From: Halobacillus andaensis
GTDB taxonomy: Bacteria; Bacillota; Bacilli; Bacillales; Halobacillaceae
NCBI RefSeq assembly: GCF_014636475.1
Contig: NZ_BMEL01000004.1
Location: 186,001 to 250,000, forward strand
Length of the DNA: 64,000 nucleotides
Direction of reading: 5' to 3'
The stretch's first letter is position 1. The number at the start of each line of letters is the position of its first letter. The notes under the pieces were generated by a model, which did no database searches, was not told the origin of the DNA, and was given only the letters and a program-made list of their open reading frames with translations. The position numbers and the translations under genes were made by a program. Below are positions 43,726 to 52,957 of this stretch, piece by piece.

Positions 43726-45174
43726 ATGGAAAAAAACAAAGAGTTAGTAAAAACAGAGAAATATAGACCTCATTTACATTTTACACCTCAAGAAATGTGG
43801 ATGAATGATCCGAATGGGCTCGTCTATTTTGAAGGGGAGTATCATTTATTCTATCAGTATCATCCACAAAACAAAAAGTGGGGACCCATGCATTGGGGCC
43901 ATGCTGTAAGTAAGGATTTATTAAAATGGCAGCACTTGCCGATTGCGCTTTATCCTGATGAGTTAGGATATATTTTCTCAGGAAGCGTAGTTGTCGACTG
44001 GGAGGATACGAGTGGATTTTTCGATGGAGGGCATGGTCTAATTGCGATGTTTACTCATGCCAAAGAAGAACTGCAGCGTCAAAGCATTGCCTATAGTAAG
44101 GATCAAGGACGTACGTGGAAAAAGTATGAAGGGAATCCTGTGATCGAAAATCCTAATATACAGGATTTTCGTGATCCGAAAGTGATTTGGCACGAAGCTA
44201 GCCGTCAATGGGCCATGGTATTAGCAGCAGGGAAAAAAGTAATCTTCTATACGTCTCCTGATCTTAAATCTTGGTCTTTGGCCAGCGAATTTGGAGAAGG
44301 GTGGGGCGCTCAAGAAGGTACGTGGGAATGTCCCGATATTTTCCCGCTTCAGCATCAAACGACAGGAGAGCAAAAGTGGGTGCTCCAAATTGGAATTGAT
44401 GCAGGGGGACCCGCAGGCGGTTCAGGAACGCAGTATTTTATCGGTGATTTTGATGGAAAAACATTCTCGCCTGAACAACGTAAGCATGAGATTTACTGGC
44501 TGGATCTTGGAAAAGACTTTTACGCTGCTCAGTCTTTCTCAGATGTGCCAGATGAGCAGCGGATTGTTCTTGCCTGGATGAGTAACTGGCAGTACGCCAA
44601 TGAAGTCCCGACGCACCCTTGGAGAAGTGCCATGTCAATTCCAAGAGAGCTGTCTCTTCAAACTATTGATGGGGAGGATCGGGTTATCCAAACTCCGGTA
44701 AAAACGCTGGAGGAAAATAAAGAATCTTTCCATTCACTTTCTTCATTTGAAGTAGAACAGGGAGAAGAAGTAGAGATAAGGCAGCCCAGGGCACCTTTTA
44801 GAGTAATAGTGGAAGTTGAATATGAGGCTGGATTTGAAGTTCAGCTGTTTGCAGGGGAAGATGGGAAAAAGTTTAGTATCGGTCTAAACGGAAAAGAGGT
44901 CTATTTTGAGCGTGATTTTGGAGAAGAGACTTCATTTTCAAGTGATTTCACAGGCAGATTCCATCAACAGCTGCTGTCTTCAACGAAGAAAGCTAAGCTC
45001 AGCATTTTGTGTGACGAATCTTCCGTGGAAGTTTTCTTAAACGAAGGCGAGACGGCTTTAACGAACCTGTATTTGCCGGTTCAGAAGACAGAACAACAAA
45101 TCAACGTGCGCTCAACCGATGGAAAAACACTCGTTCATTCAATCCACATTGATCGATTCGATATAAATAGGTAA
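43726..45174 (+). CDS. Glycoside hydrolase family 32 (sucrase/fructosidase)
   Basis: A 482-aa cytosolic beta-fructosidase. MWMNDPNG holds the nucleophile Asp28, FRDPKV the transition-state Asp150 and WECPD the acid/base Glu201; SGS and the C-terminal beta-sandwich (FRVIVEVEYEAGFEVQLFA to VEVFLNEG) complete the family. It lacks a signal peptide, so it acts on imported sugar. Since uptake is by ABC transport and not a PTS, the substrate is expected to be free sucrose or fructo-oligosaccharide, not sucrose 6-phosphate. No fructokinase gene is in the operon. Confidence 0.94.
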   Translation: MEKNKELVKTEKYRPHLHFTPQEMWMNDPNGLVYFEGEYHLFYQYHPQNKKWGPMHWGHAVSKDLLKWQHLPIALYPDELGYIFSGSVVVDWEDTSGFFDGGHGLIAMFTHAKEELQRQSIAYSKDQGRTWKKYEGNPVIENPNIQDFRDPKVIWHEASRQWAMVLAAGKKVIFYTSPDLKSWSLASEFGEGWGAQEGTWECPDIFPLQHQTTGEQKWVLQIGIDAGGPAGGSGTQYFIGDFDGKTFSPEQRKHEIYWLDLGKDFYAAQSFSDVPDEQRIVLAWMSNWQYANEVPTHPWRSAMSIPRELSLQTIDGEDRVIQTPVKTLEENKESFHSLSSFEVEQGEEVEIRQPRAPFRVIVEVEYEAGFEVQLFAGEDGKKFSIGLNGKEVYFERDFGEETSFSSDFTGRFHQQLLSSTKKAKLSILCDESSVEVFLNEGETALTNLYLPVQKTEQQINVRSTDGKTLVHSIHIDRFDINR

Positions 45175-45187
45175 AGGGAGTGAGAGA

Positions 45188-45799
45188 ATGACAGGTACAG
45201 GAGGCTGGATTTACATCGTTTGTGATTGGCTCATGCGCTTAGCGATCGTCAATTTAATATGGATCGTACTCTGTCTTGCGGGTGGAGTGATGTTAGGTAT
45301 TTATCCGGCTTCTGTCGTTTGCGCCGGACTGCTGATTCAATGGATGGCCGGGGAACGTCCTGCTTCTCTTTTTTCTTATAGCTTTAAAGAGTTTAAACGT
45401 TGCTTTTGGAGAGCTAATCGTATTTTCTTAATTTCAATGGCCCTGCTTACGATCTTAGGCGTAAATACGTTGATTAGTCTCCAGTTTGAAGGTATTTGGT
45501 TTTACTTATTTGTAAGTAGTACGTTTATGCTAGCCTTAGGGATCATAATAACACTTAGTCTTGCTCTTCTGCCTTTGAGTGCTGGGCGAAAAGGAATAGG
45601 GTCGGTGAAAGAAGCTATTCACTTTATGCTGATGCATCCAGGAAGAGTACTGGGCCTTATCACAGGGGGGGTTATAGCAGCGATTACGATAAGATTGATT
45701 CCCGGGTTACTTCCTCTCTACTCCGTTAATTTATTATTACTAGTGACCGTTTTCATGTTCCAAGGTCCTTATTTTAAACGCATTACTACAACGATTTAA
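45188..45799 (+). CDS. YesL-family (DUF624) membrane protein
   Basis: A 203-aa membrane protein with about five membrane segments. The N-terminal pattern (CDWLMRLAIVNLIWIVLCLA, then GIYPASVVCAGL) and FKEFKRCFWRANRIF are typical of DUF624/YesL, a family found with sugar ABC transporters in Bacilli. Its role is unknown; a helper of the transporter is a common guess. Start ATG 45188 follows GGGAGTGAG, 13 bp after GH32. Last gene of the operon. Confidence 0.88.
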   Translation: MTGTGGWIYIVCDWLMRLAIVNLIWIVLCLAGGVMLGIYPASVVCAGLLIQWMAGERPASLFSYSFKEFKRCFWRANRIFLISMALLTILGVNTLISLQFEGIWFYLFVSSTFMLALGIIITLSLALLPLSAGRKGIGSVKEAIHFMLMHPGRVLGLITGGVIAAITIRLIPGLLPLYSVNLLLLVTVFMFQGPYFKRITTTI

Positions 45800-45831
45800 G
45801 AGCTGTCTATACTAACAGCTCTTTTTTTTTC
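45799..45831 (+). terminator. Terminator of the sucrose/fructan operon
   Basis: AGAGCTGT and ACAGCTCT pair over an 8-nt loop and run into T9, at the YesL stop codon. Confidence 0.85.
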
Positions 45832-45849
45832 TTCAATGAATTGTAGTAA

Positions 45850-46035
45850 GATTTTCCCTGTCTGAGGTGGTATAATTGTTTCTTATGTCAGTATGGCTTG
45901 AACGAGGAAGAGGGAGCTACCGGACGAGGAGAAGAGATTGAGGTAGGAGCCGAACTCGTCGAACAACTACAAGAGAATGAGGAAATGGAAGAGCCCATTA
46001 CACAAGAAAAAACAAGCTTTAATAAAAAAATCTAA
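45850..46035 (+). pseudogene. Possible gene remnant
   Basis: An open frame with a protein-like, acidic translation (NEEEGATGRGEEIEVGAELV, then EQLQENEEMEEPITQEKTSF) ends at TAA 46033. The frame begins just after a stop at 45847; its only start codon is TTG 45898, and it has no ribosome site. It looks like the C-terminal end of a lost gene, but I cannot name the family. The rest of 45832-46157 shows nothing else. Confidence 0.3.
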
Positions 46036-46118
46036 GGAGTCTGGGTTCTTCCATTAATTGTTTGAGCTGAGTATATTCGCTGGTAAATAAGAAGATTTGG
46101 CAATAAGCATCTAAGCTC

Positions 46119-46156
46119 ACAAAAAATTCTGCCCCTTGCCAGGGCAGATTTTTTTA
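46119..46156 (-). terminator. Terminator after yflT-like gene
   Basis: AAAAATTCTGCCC with GGGCAGATTTTT (one bulged base, 7-nt loop). The A-run on the left gives a T-run on the minus strand, right after the stop codon at 46158. Confidence 0.75.
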
Positions 46157-46157
46157 C

Positions 46158-46505
46158 TTATACAAATAGACTCTCTACGTTTTGATCACTTGTAACGATC
46201 AGCAGCACTTTACCTTCATCCAAATCTTCTTCATATTCATGAGCGTCTTCTTCAGATAATCCAATCTCTTGCAGTTTGGCTCTTAGCTCATCACCTTTTT
46301 TACTGAAGATATTGTTTAAGAATGTTTTAACGTCTTGCTCGGATAAGCCAATCGTGTTTGCATTTACGTTACTGGCGATTCGATCCGTGCGATCGTCATC
46401 GTGAGTGAGGATATAAATATCTTTACTGTTAATACCGTTATGCTGTAATTTCTTAACATCTTCCATTACATTTTCATCGTTTGTATATTCGCGAATAAAT
46501 GGCAT
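46158..46505 (-). CDS. General stress protein, YflT family
   Basis: A 115-aa cytosolic protein of the heat/general stress YflT family: FIREYTNDENVMEDVKKL, DIYILTHDDDRTDRIASN, IFSKKGDELRAKLQEIGLS and GKVLLIV at the end. These small alpha/beta proteins are members of the sigma-B regulon in B. subtilis; the biochemical role is unknown. AAGGAG precedes ATG 46505, and a sigma-B-like promoter is found upstream, consistent with stress induction. Confidence 0.88.
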   Translation of the reverse strand: MPFIREYTNDENVMEDVKKLQHNGINSKDIYILTHDDDRTDRIASNVNANTIGLSEQDVKTFLNNIFSKKGDELRAKLQEIGLSEEDAHEYEEDLDEGKVLLIVTSDQNVESLFV

Positions 46506-46549
46506 ATTTTATTCACTCCTTCAAGGTAATTTTAATTTCACTACAACAC

Positions 46550-46574
46550 TTCCCCGTGAAAATTACATCCAAAC
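46550..46574 (-). promoter_or_regulatory. Candidate sigma-B promoter of yflT-like gene
   Basis: On the minus strand: GTTTGG (46569-46574), 13-bp spacer, GGGGAA (46550-46555). The sigma-B consensus is GTTTAA, 12-15 bp, GGGTAT. Four of six bases agree in each box, and spacing is right. It lies 45 bp before the start codon. Confidence 0.5.
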
Positions 46575-46617
46575 CTATCGATAGGCTTCAGAAAAAACGG
46601 GCCCCGTTAGGGCAGGA

Positions 46618-46662
46618 AAACGACTCGTTTTTCCACGAGACATCACGAAAAGCGAGTCGTTT
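46618..46662. other. Isolated hairpin between yflT-like and amylase genes
   Basis: AAACGACTCG (46618-46627) and CGAGTCGTTT (46653-46662) form a 10-bp stem with a 25-nt loop. No gene ends here on either side, so its role is not clear. The surrounding 46575-46741 has no supported gene. Confidence 0.45.
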
Positions 46663-46741
46663 CTACAACCCTTTTCTCGTCCCATGCAAAGGAAACTTGT
46701 TATTGATAGAATAATATCAACACTGAAATACACAAAAAAGA

Positions 46742-46770
46742 AGCCCTCATCACAAGATGCTATGAGGGCT
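46742..46770 (-). terminator. Terminator after amylase gene
   Basis: AGCCCTCAT and ATGAGGGCT pair over an 11-nt loop; the minus strand continues into TTCTTTTTTG. It is 8 bp past the amylase stop. Confidence 0.8.
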
Positions 46771-46778
46771 CTACTTAA

Positions 46779-49241
46779 TTAATTGGCTTTAAGTTTTCCT
46801 TTCACTTCGTACATTTCTACAGACTGAGCAGAAGCTTCGATTGAAAGTTCACCTTTCTTGCTTCTTAGTTCAGATCCATCTTCTAGTAAAGGAAGAAGCT
46901 TCACATTGTTTGGTGTTTTTTGATTATAGCTATCAAACAAATCAATAGTGACGTCTTCATCCCCCTGGTTAACGACTACAACAACTTTATTTTGCGGCAT
47001 GGTTCTTTCGTAAACGAGCACATCCTCATCAGAATGAATGACATTAAACTCGCCTTGTGTTAAAGCTTTCTGATCTTTTCTCATCTCAATTAACTCTTGG
47101 TAATGGGCCTTCAATTCTAAGTCTTGCTCTTCTTCATCCCATGGCATCATTTCACGATAGTAACGGTCTTTCCATTCATCCACGAGGTTATGGTCTCCGC
47201 TTTGAGATAGTCCCACTTCATCCCCGTAATAAACAATCGGTGCTCCTGGTAATGTGAATTGGATAGCTGCTGCGTTCTTCATGGTTTGCACGTCTCCATC
47301 GGCTTCATAAATAAAGCGGGGCACATCATGACTATCTAAGAATGTGGCTGGAACAAACTCTTCATGATACGTATCAAAAATGGTTTCTAATGAAGAACCA
47401 AATTCGGTCATGCTGTCTCCGTGGATCATCGCATCAGTAATGGCGGACTGTGTTTCAAAGTCAATCGCGCCGTCTAGTTTACCTGTATAGGAAGTAATGG
47501 TATCGAGATCATCCCATACTTCTCCAAAAATAAAGGCATCAGGGTCATTTTGTTTAACCGCATGGCGGAAATCCACCCAGAAGCTATGGCTTGGCCCTTT
47601 TGCATAATCTAAACGGAAGCCGTCGACACCAATCTCATCCATCCAGAATGGTACAACGGTATCCAGCATGTAGTCTCTCGTTTCCTGATTGTCATTATTC
47701 AATTCCGGCAATTCCTGAACATCATAGAACGTTTCATATTCATTTGGCCAGTTCGTAAACGTAAACCAATCAAAGTACTCGCTGTTTTCTCCATTTTCAA
47801 CAGCATCTTGGAAGAAGTCATGCTGATTAGAAACGTGGTTTGGCACAAGGTCGTAAACCACTTTCATATTTTTTTCGTGAGCTAAATCGACTAACTCTTT
47901 CATCAATTCATTACTTCCAAAACGGTCATCAATGTTTAAGAAATCAGTAGGGTGATAGCCATGGGAATAAGGTCCCTCGTAAATAGGGGACACCCAGATG
48001 GTGTTCACACCTAGACTTTCAATATAATCAAGCTTCTCGATGACACCTTGTAAGTCTCCACCCATCCATCCTTTTAATCTTTCGTCTTCAGGTAAAGTAG
48101 GATCTACAGAAGTATTGTTGCTTTCTTCCCCGTCATGAAAACGATCAACAAATACTTGATAGATAATGGATTCTTTTGCCCAATCAGGTGACTGATAATC
48201 TTCTACATAGTAAGCAAATTCAGTAGCATCCTCAGCATTTAATTCATTATTATCTGCAAATTGGGACCCAATACTTTCGGAGTTCCAAACATCAATCTTG
48301 TATTTAACTCTTGTTTCGTTCTTTTGCTTTGGAATCGTTCCTTCAAAAATGGAGGTTTGTAAACCTTCCTTATTCGTCTCTGTTTCGATCATTTCTAAAA
48401 AAGTGATTTGGCCATTATCCGCTTCTCCGCGCTTACCGCTTGGAGTAGAACCATCCGTCGTATAATAAATAGCGCCTTCATCGATTGGTCCATAATGCTC
48501 CACACTTACCTGAACGGTCGTTTCATCCGTTTGATCAGGTGTATAAGGGTCGTGGTTAAAATCATGAGTGACTTCGTTAGCGACGGGAACTGTCTCCCAG
48601 GCTGTTACTTCATCCTCGTATACTTTATTATCTTCAGTAAAAACGGCTTCACGGTTCGTGTCAATTTCTTCTTTGTAAGATTTGCCGCCTAAACTGTACA
48701 CATATTCCAATGTCTCTCCTACTTCACCTTTTACTTCAATCTCATATGTACCCTCATCTACTTTCTCAAGCGGACTGACGGAATAATTGAAGTTATTTTT
48801 ACTGGAGGCGACGGTAGGAGTCACCCAATCGGGTGTTCCTTCAGGCACTTTAAGCTGTAATGTTAAGCTGCCAGAAGATGTATCAGCAAGCTGAACATTT
48901 ACGTTACGCTCATCACTTGGGTCAAAAGTGAAAATATAATCACCATCCTGAGGCGGTGTAAATGTTAAATTGCTGCCTTCCATCCATGTTCCGTCATATA
49001 CGTATTTAAATTCAATCGTCTTTCCACCCTTAAGCGCAATCGGCTCACTTACCCATTTGTCTTCCTCTTCGTTGTATGTAAGTGGGTTGTTGTTTGAATC
49101 CCAATCAAGGGAGTCTGCACTTCCACGAAGCACCACAGAATCATACGTGTTCTCGTTGGCATTCGCTACGATTGATGCAAGCGGTTGCACAAAAGCCAAT
49201 AAAAAAAGCAAACATCCAATTGTAAAAAGATATTTCTTCAA
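46779..49241 (-). CDS. Secreted alpha-amylase-family enzyme (GH13) with N-terminal starch-binding-type domains
   Basis: An 820-aa exported, highly acidic enzyme. TTG 49241 follows AAGGAAGGG and starts a signal peptide (FTIGCLLFLLAFVQPLASIV, cut near ANA). Two small beta domains (about residues 30-115 and 115-205) resemble CBM20/48 modules, then a CBM34-like part. The GH13 barrel starts at WAKESIIYQVFVDRF; NHV, GFRLDYA (nucleophile Asp near 546), FGEVWDD (acid/base Glu near 571) and FLDSHDVPR (Asp near 636) are intact. A C-terminal beta domain ends the protein. The N-terminal domain and YQVFVDRF point to neopullulanase/cyclomaltodextrinase-like or maltogenic activity on starch. There are no maltodextrin transport genes here. 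Confidence 0.9.
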   Translation of the reverse strand: MKKYLFTIGCLLFLLAFVQPLASIVANANENTYDSVVLRGSADSLDWDSNNNPLTYNEEEDKWVSEPIALKGGKTIEFKYVYDGTWMEGSNLTFTPPQDGDYIFTFDPSDERNVNVQLADTSSGSLTLQLKVPEGTPDWVTPTVASSKNNFNYSVSPLEKVDEGTYEIEVKGEVGETLEYVYSLGGKSYKEEIDTNREAVFTEDNKVYEDEVTAWETVPVANEVTHDFNHDPYTPDQTDETTVQVSVEHYGPIDEGAIYYTTDGSTPSGKRGEADNGQITFLEMIETETNKEGLQTSIFEGTIPKQKNETRVKYKIDVWNSESIGSQFADNNELNAEDATEFAYYVEDYQSPDWAKESIIYQVFVDRFHDGEESNNTSVDPTLPEDERLKGWMGGDLQGVIEKLDYIESLGVNTIWVSPIYEGPYSHGYHPTDFLNIDDRFGSNELMKELVDLAHEKNMKVVYDLVPNHVSNQHDFFQDAVENGENSEYFDWFTFTNWPNEYETFYDVQELPELNNDNQETRDYMLDTVVPFWMDEIGVDGFRLDYAKGPSHSFWVDFRHAVKQNDPDAFIFGEVWDDLDTITSYTGKLDGAIDFETQSAITDAMIHGDSMTEFGSSLETIFDTYHEEFVPATFLDSHDVPRFIYEADGDVQTMKNAAAIQFTLPGAPIVYYGDEVGLSQSGDHNLVDEWKDRYYREMMPWDEEEQDLELKAHYQELIEMRKDQKALTQGEFNVIHSDEDVLVYERTMPQNKVVVVVNQGDEDVTIDLFDSYNQKTPNNVKLLPLLEDGSELRSKKGELSIEASAQSVEMYEVKGKLKAN

Positions 49242-49266
49242 AGTAATATCCCTTCCTTTCGATAAG

Positions 49267-49280
49267 TGTAATCGTTTTCA
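49267..49280 (-). promoter_or_regulatory. cre (CcpA) site before amylase gene
   Basis: TGTAATCGTTTTCA fits the cre pattern TGTAANCGNTNNCA at every position. It lies 26 bp upstream of the amylase start codon, a place where CcpA would block transcription. It also differs by one base in its core from the sucrose-locus operator GTAATCGTTTAC. Confidence 0.75.
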
Positions 49281-49342
49281 TAATATAAAATTTTCAGAAA
49301 TATGTCTATAGTTCATTATGATTAGGTCTTTTTGCGTGTCTA

Positions 49343-50479
49343 TTATACTGGTTCATAATCTTCACCTTCGATCACATCTATTATGGCACTTGCCAATCCT
49401 CTTACATCATTTAACGTTTGATCTCTGCCAAAAGAGATACGAATAAAAGTTTGGGCTTTTTGTTCAGAGAGCCCCATAGCCAATAATGTTTGAGAGGGGG
49501 CGTTTTTGCTCATTTGACAGGCACTGCCCGTCGAGAAGTAAAAACCTTTTCGATTGGCTTCTAACATCATGTGCTGGCCACTAACATTTTCAATGCAAAG
49601 CCCAATAATAGGGATGGGTGCTTCTGAATTTGAACCGATAATTTCAACTTTTTGTTTTACTTCATCCAAATGTTTTATTAATTCTTGTTTTAATTGCTGG
49701 GTGTGGTTTTGGTGTGAGTGAAGGTTCATTACCATTTCTTTGGCTGCTGTTGTGAAAGCAGCAATTCCAGGAGTATTTAACGTACCAGGTCGAACGCCGC
49801 TTTCATGCGTCACATTCGGTAAAAAGGGGCGAAAAGAGAGCGAGGGGCGGATGTACAATGCTCCTATGCCTTTGGGCCCGTATATTTTATGACTTGAAAT
49901 TGAAAAACTGTCTACTAATGAAGTAATTGATGATAAATCAATCTTTCCAAAAGATTGAACACAATCACTGTGCAGCAATAAATGATTACTCTTACAAATC
50001 TTATGGACTTTCTCGATTGGCTGAATCTTTCCAGTTTCTGAGTTTACATGCTGTATAGAGATAAGTGAGGTATCTTCTCGTATGAGTTGCTGCAATTGTT
50101 CCATGTCGATTATACCTTCATTCGTTAGAGGAACTTCACTAACTTCAAAACCAGCATTCATTAACTTTGTGGTCACATTTTTGATCGAAGAATGCTCACC
50201 AGCCGATATGATGATGTGCTTCCCTCGTTTAGCTTCAGCGAGAGCATTGATGGCCAGCATATTACTTTCTGTTCCTCCGCTCGTAAAACTAATTCCTTCC
50301 TGCTCAACTTTAAGAAGGTTTGCAAGTGTGGCTCGACAATGCTCAACTAAGGTTTCAGCTTTGGAACCAGCATCATGAAGACTCTCTGTATTCCCATAAT
50401 ATTCTTGAGAGGCGGTTATATAAGTTTGTAATGATTCTTTACTCATAGGACAGGTTGAAGCAAAATCGAAATATTTCAT
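49343..50479 (-). CDS. nifS: Cysteine desulfurase, NAD-locus type
   Basis: A 378-aa PLP enzyme that takes sulfur from cysteine for Fe-S assembly. TSGGTESNMLAI, HSDCVQSFGKI, SSHKIYGPKG (PLP Lys) and FSTGSACQM (active Cys) are all present. It diverges from nadBCA, the same arrangement as nifS and nadBCA in B. subtilis, where this desulfurase serves the [4Fe-4S] cluster of NadA. AAGGAG precedes ATG 50479. The 90-bp gap has an inverted repeat suited to joint control. Confidence 0.93.
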   Translation of the reverse strand: MKYFDFASTCPMSKESLQTYITASQEYYGNTESLHDAGSKAETLVEHCRATLANLLKVEQEGISFTSGGTESNMLAINALAEAKRGKHIIISAGEHSSIKNVTTKLMNAGFEVSEVPLTNEGIIDMEQLQQLIREDTSLISIQHVNSETGKIQPIEKVHKICKSNHLLLHSDCVQSFGKIDLSSITSLVDSFSISSHKIYGPKGIGALYIRPSLSFRPFLPNVTHESGVRPGTLNTPGIAAFTTAAKEMVMNLHSHQNHTQQLKQELIKHLDEVKQKVEIIGSNSEAPIPIIGLCIENVSGQHMMLEANRKGFYFSTGSACQMSKNAPSQTLLAMGLSEQKAQTFIRISFGRDQTLNDVRGLASAIIDVIEGEDYEPV

Positions 50480-50529
50480 ACTTCTTCTCCTTTTTAAAAA
50501 GTCTTGTAATCTATTAAAATATATGTAAA

Positions 50530-50551
50530 TATAAGTGTCAATACACTTGTA
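50530..50551. promoter_or_regulatory. Candidate NiaR-type operator between nifS and nadB
   Basis: AAGTGT (50533-50538) and ACACTT (50543-50548) form an inverted repeat with a 4-bp spacer, extended by TA at both ends. The position in the divergent nifS/nadBCA control region fits the niacin-responsive repressor NiaR (YrxA). No niaR gene is in the window. The name is inferred from context. Confidence 0.5.
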
Positions 50552-50568
50552 AAGTTAAGGTGAATACT

Positions 50569-52125
50569 ATGAGAAAAAATGACGTCATAATCGTTGGCAG
50601 CGGGGTGGCTGCACTGCAGCTTGCTGTTCATCTACCCAGGCATTTAAATGTGATGGTTATCACAAAGTCTTCTGTCAAAAATAATAACTCATCCTTAGCT
50701 CAAGGAGGAATTGCCGCAGCCATCGGACCTAAAGATCATCCTTATCTCCATTATGTAGATACAATCGAAGCAGGAAGGCAGATAAATGACCATGGGTCCG
50801 TTTATCACCTTACTGAAGAAGCACCAAAAGTCATTCAAGAGTTAAGGACCTTTCATTGTAAATTCGATACATATGTGAACAATGAACTGCAGCTTGGAAA
50901 AGAAGGAGCACATAGCCTGGCAAGGATCGTCCATGGAGGAGGAGATCAAACCGGTGCCTCGATTGTAGATTGTTTACTAAATAAAATCGGATCAAATATT
51001 TGTGTAGTTGAAAATGAATTAGTATATGACTTGCTTGTTAATGAAGAGGGTCAATGCTGTGGTGTGAAAACGTTCGACAAGAATGAAGAGGTCCACACCT
51101 TTACGGCACCACATGTTGTATTAGCCACAGGAGGCTGTGGAGAGCTTTATAGATTTACTTCCAACTCAATACAAGCTACTGGTGAGGGAATCGCATTAGC
51201 TTATTGGGCGGGAGCACAGGTAAAAGATATGGAATTCATGCAATTCCACCCAACTTTACTTTTTACAAATGGAAAGACTAGGGGGCTAATAACAGAAGCG
51301 GTTCGAGGAGAAGGGGCTCGTCTTGTAGATGGGGCAGGGAATTATCTTATGGATGGGGTCCATCCAATGGGAGACCTCGCTCCTCGGCATATAGTTGCTC
51401 AAACGATTTTTCATTCATTGAAAAATGATCAACCTGTTTATTTAGACTTGACCTCCATTCCTAATTTCGAGAAGCGTTTTCCTACAGTGGCAAAGCTATG
51501 TAGAAAATATCACTTTACAGATAAAGTCCCCGTTGCTCCCGGCTCTCATTTTCTTATGGGTGGGATAGAAACAGATCAACAAGGTAAGACAAGTATTCCA
51601 GGGCTTTATGTTATTGGAGAAGCAGCTTGTACTGGAGTTCATGGAGCTAATCGTCTGGCGAGCAATTCCTTGTTGGAAGGATTGGTTTACGGTAAAAGAC
51701 TCGCTCACTATATTAAAAACCAAAAGAGAGAAATTAATATAAAGCTCGTTCCAAAGCATAAGCCGCAGGTTAATCTTTCAAGTCATCGTTTACCTAAAAT
51801 CAAAGAGATTCAAGATCAAATGATGGAGAATGTGGGAATCGTCCGCCATAAAAAGTCGCTGCAGAAGCAACTAAGCTGGATTGAATCCTTCAAGCTTGAT
51901 CAATGGCTTCGTATGGACTTTGCAAAGCTTAGCAAAAAGCAATGGACAACTATAGCGATGTTACAAACGAGCTTTTTAATAGCAAGAGCTGCTTTAGAAC
52001 GTACGGAGAGTCGAGGGGGGCACTATAGAAGCGATTATCCTTTTGAATCTGAGAAATGGTTAAAAAAACATACGGTTCAGTGTAGAAAAGAAGTGAGGGG
52101 AATTTATGAACCAGCTAAAAGTTAA
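50569..52125 (+). CDS. nadB: L-aspartate oxidase
   Basis: A 518-aa FAD flavoprotein oxidising L-aspartate to iminoaspartate, first step of NAD de novo synthesis. Signatures: VIIVGSGVAALQLAVHL (FAD), SSLAQGGIAAAIGP, HSLARIVHGGGDQTG, FMQFHPT, ITEAVRGEGARLVD and GVHGANRLASNSLLEGLVYG. ATG 50569 follows AAGGTG; GTG 50560 is open but lies inside that ribosome site. It overlaps nadC by 20 bp, so the operon is tightly coupled. Confidence 0.95.
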   Translation: MRKNDVIIVGSGVAALQLAVHLPRHLNVMVITKSSVKNNNSSLAQGGIAAAIGPKDHPYLHYVDTIEAGRQINDHGSVYHLTEEAPKVIQELRTFHCKFDTYVNNELQLGKEGAHSLARIVHGGGDQTGASIVDCLLNKIGSNICVVENELVYDLLVNEEGQCCGVKTFDKNEEVHTFTAPHVVLATGGCGELYRFTSNSIQATGEGIALAYWAGAQVKDMEFMQFHPTLLFTNGKTRGLITEAVRGEGARLVDGAGNYLMDGVHPMGDLAPRHIVAQTIFHSLKNDQPVYLDLTSIPNFEKRFPTVAKLCRKYHFTDKVPVAPGSHFLMGGIETDQQGKTSIPGLYVIGEAACTGVHGANRLASNSLLEGLVYGKRLAHYIKNQKREINIKLVPKHKPQVNLSSHRLPKIKEIQDQMMENVGIVRHKKSLQKQLSWIESFKLDQWLRMDFAKLSKKQWTTIAMLQTSFLIARAALERTESRGGHYRSDYPFESEKWLKKHTVQCRKEVRGIYEPAKS

Positions 52126-52957
52126 GCAAGCATTAGAACATTTTTTTATTGAGGATATTGGTGATTTGGATGTAACAAGTGATTATTTATTTGACAATCG
52201 TGAAGCAGAAGTAGAATTTCAGGTGAAGCAGTCAGGTGTATTTTGTGGAGGTTCTGTAATTGTTACAGGTTTTCAGCTAATAGATCCCTCTATTCAAGTG
52301 CATTTATTAAAAGAAGACGGTGAAAAGGTTTCACCTGGAGAGGTCGTCGCAATTGTTAAAGGCAATCAGGGCAGTTTATTAAAAGGAGAACGGGTGGTAT
52401 TAAACCTTGTTCAACGTATGAGCGGAATCGCTACCTTAACGGCTCTTGCAGTAAAGAATCTACATAGCGAGCACACTAAAATCTGCGATACAAGGAAGAC
52501 GACACCAGGTCTTCGAATGTTTGAAAAGTATGCTGTAAGGATGGGGGGAGGATTTAATCATAGGAATGGGTTATATGATGCTGCGATGATTAAAGACAAC
52601 CATATTGCTCTTGCTGGATCCATTACTAAAGCCGTACACCACTTACGGAAGAGACTTGGGCATATGGTGAAAATTGAGGTAGAAACGGAGACTGAAAAAC
52701 AGGTAAGGGAAGCAGTCGAGGCAGGAGTGGATTGCGTGATGTTTGATAACCGAACCGTTCAAGAGATTCAGAGATTTATCCAACTCATTCCTCCCCATAT
52801 TATAACTGAAGCCTCAGGCTCGGTGAAGGTAGAGAACCTGTCAAAATACAGTAATTGTGGGGTCGATTATATTTCTTTAGGCTGTTTAACACACTCCGTT
52901 GCTTCTTTAGACATTAGTGTAAACGTTAACCAATTAGAAAGGGGAATTTTAAAATGA
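52106..52957 (+). CDS. nadC: Nicotinate-nucleotide pyrophosphorylase (carboxylating)
   Basis: A 283-aa quinolinate phosphoribosyltransferase converting quinolinate and PRPP to nicotinate mononucleotide. [48 protein letters not shown] (active-site Arg and Lys), [20 protein letters not shown] and VEVET-type [13 protein letters not shown] are diagnostic, with ITEASGSV near the end. It starts inside nadB and ends 4 bp into nadA. Confidence 0.96.
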   Translation: MNQLKVKQALEHFFIEDIGDLDVTSDYLFDNREAEVEFQVKQSGVFCGGSVIVTGFQLIDPSIQVHLLKEDGEKVSPGEVVAIVKGNQGSLLKGERVVLNLVQRMSGIATLTALAVKNLHSEHTKICDTRKTTPGLRMFEKYAVRMGGGFNHRNGLYDAAMIKDNHIALAGSITKAVHHLRKRLGHMVKIEVETETEKQVREAVEAGVDCVMFDNRTVQEIQRFIQLIPPHIITEASGSVKVENLSKYSNCGVDYISLGCLTHSVASLDISVNVNQLERGILK

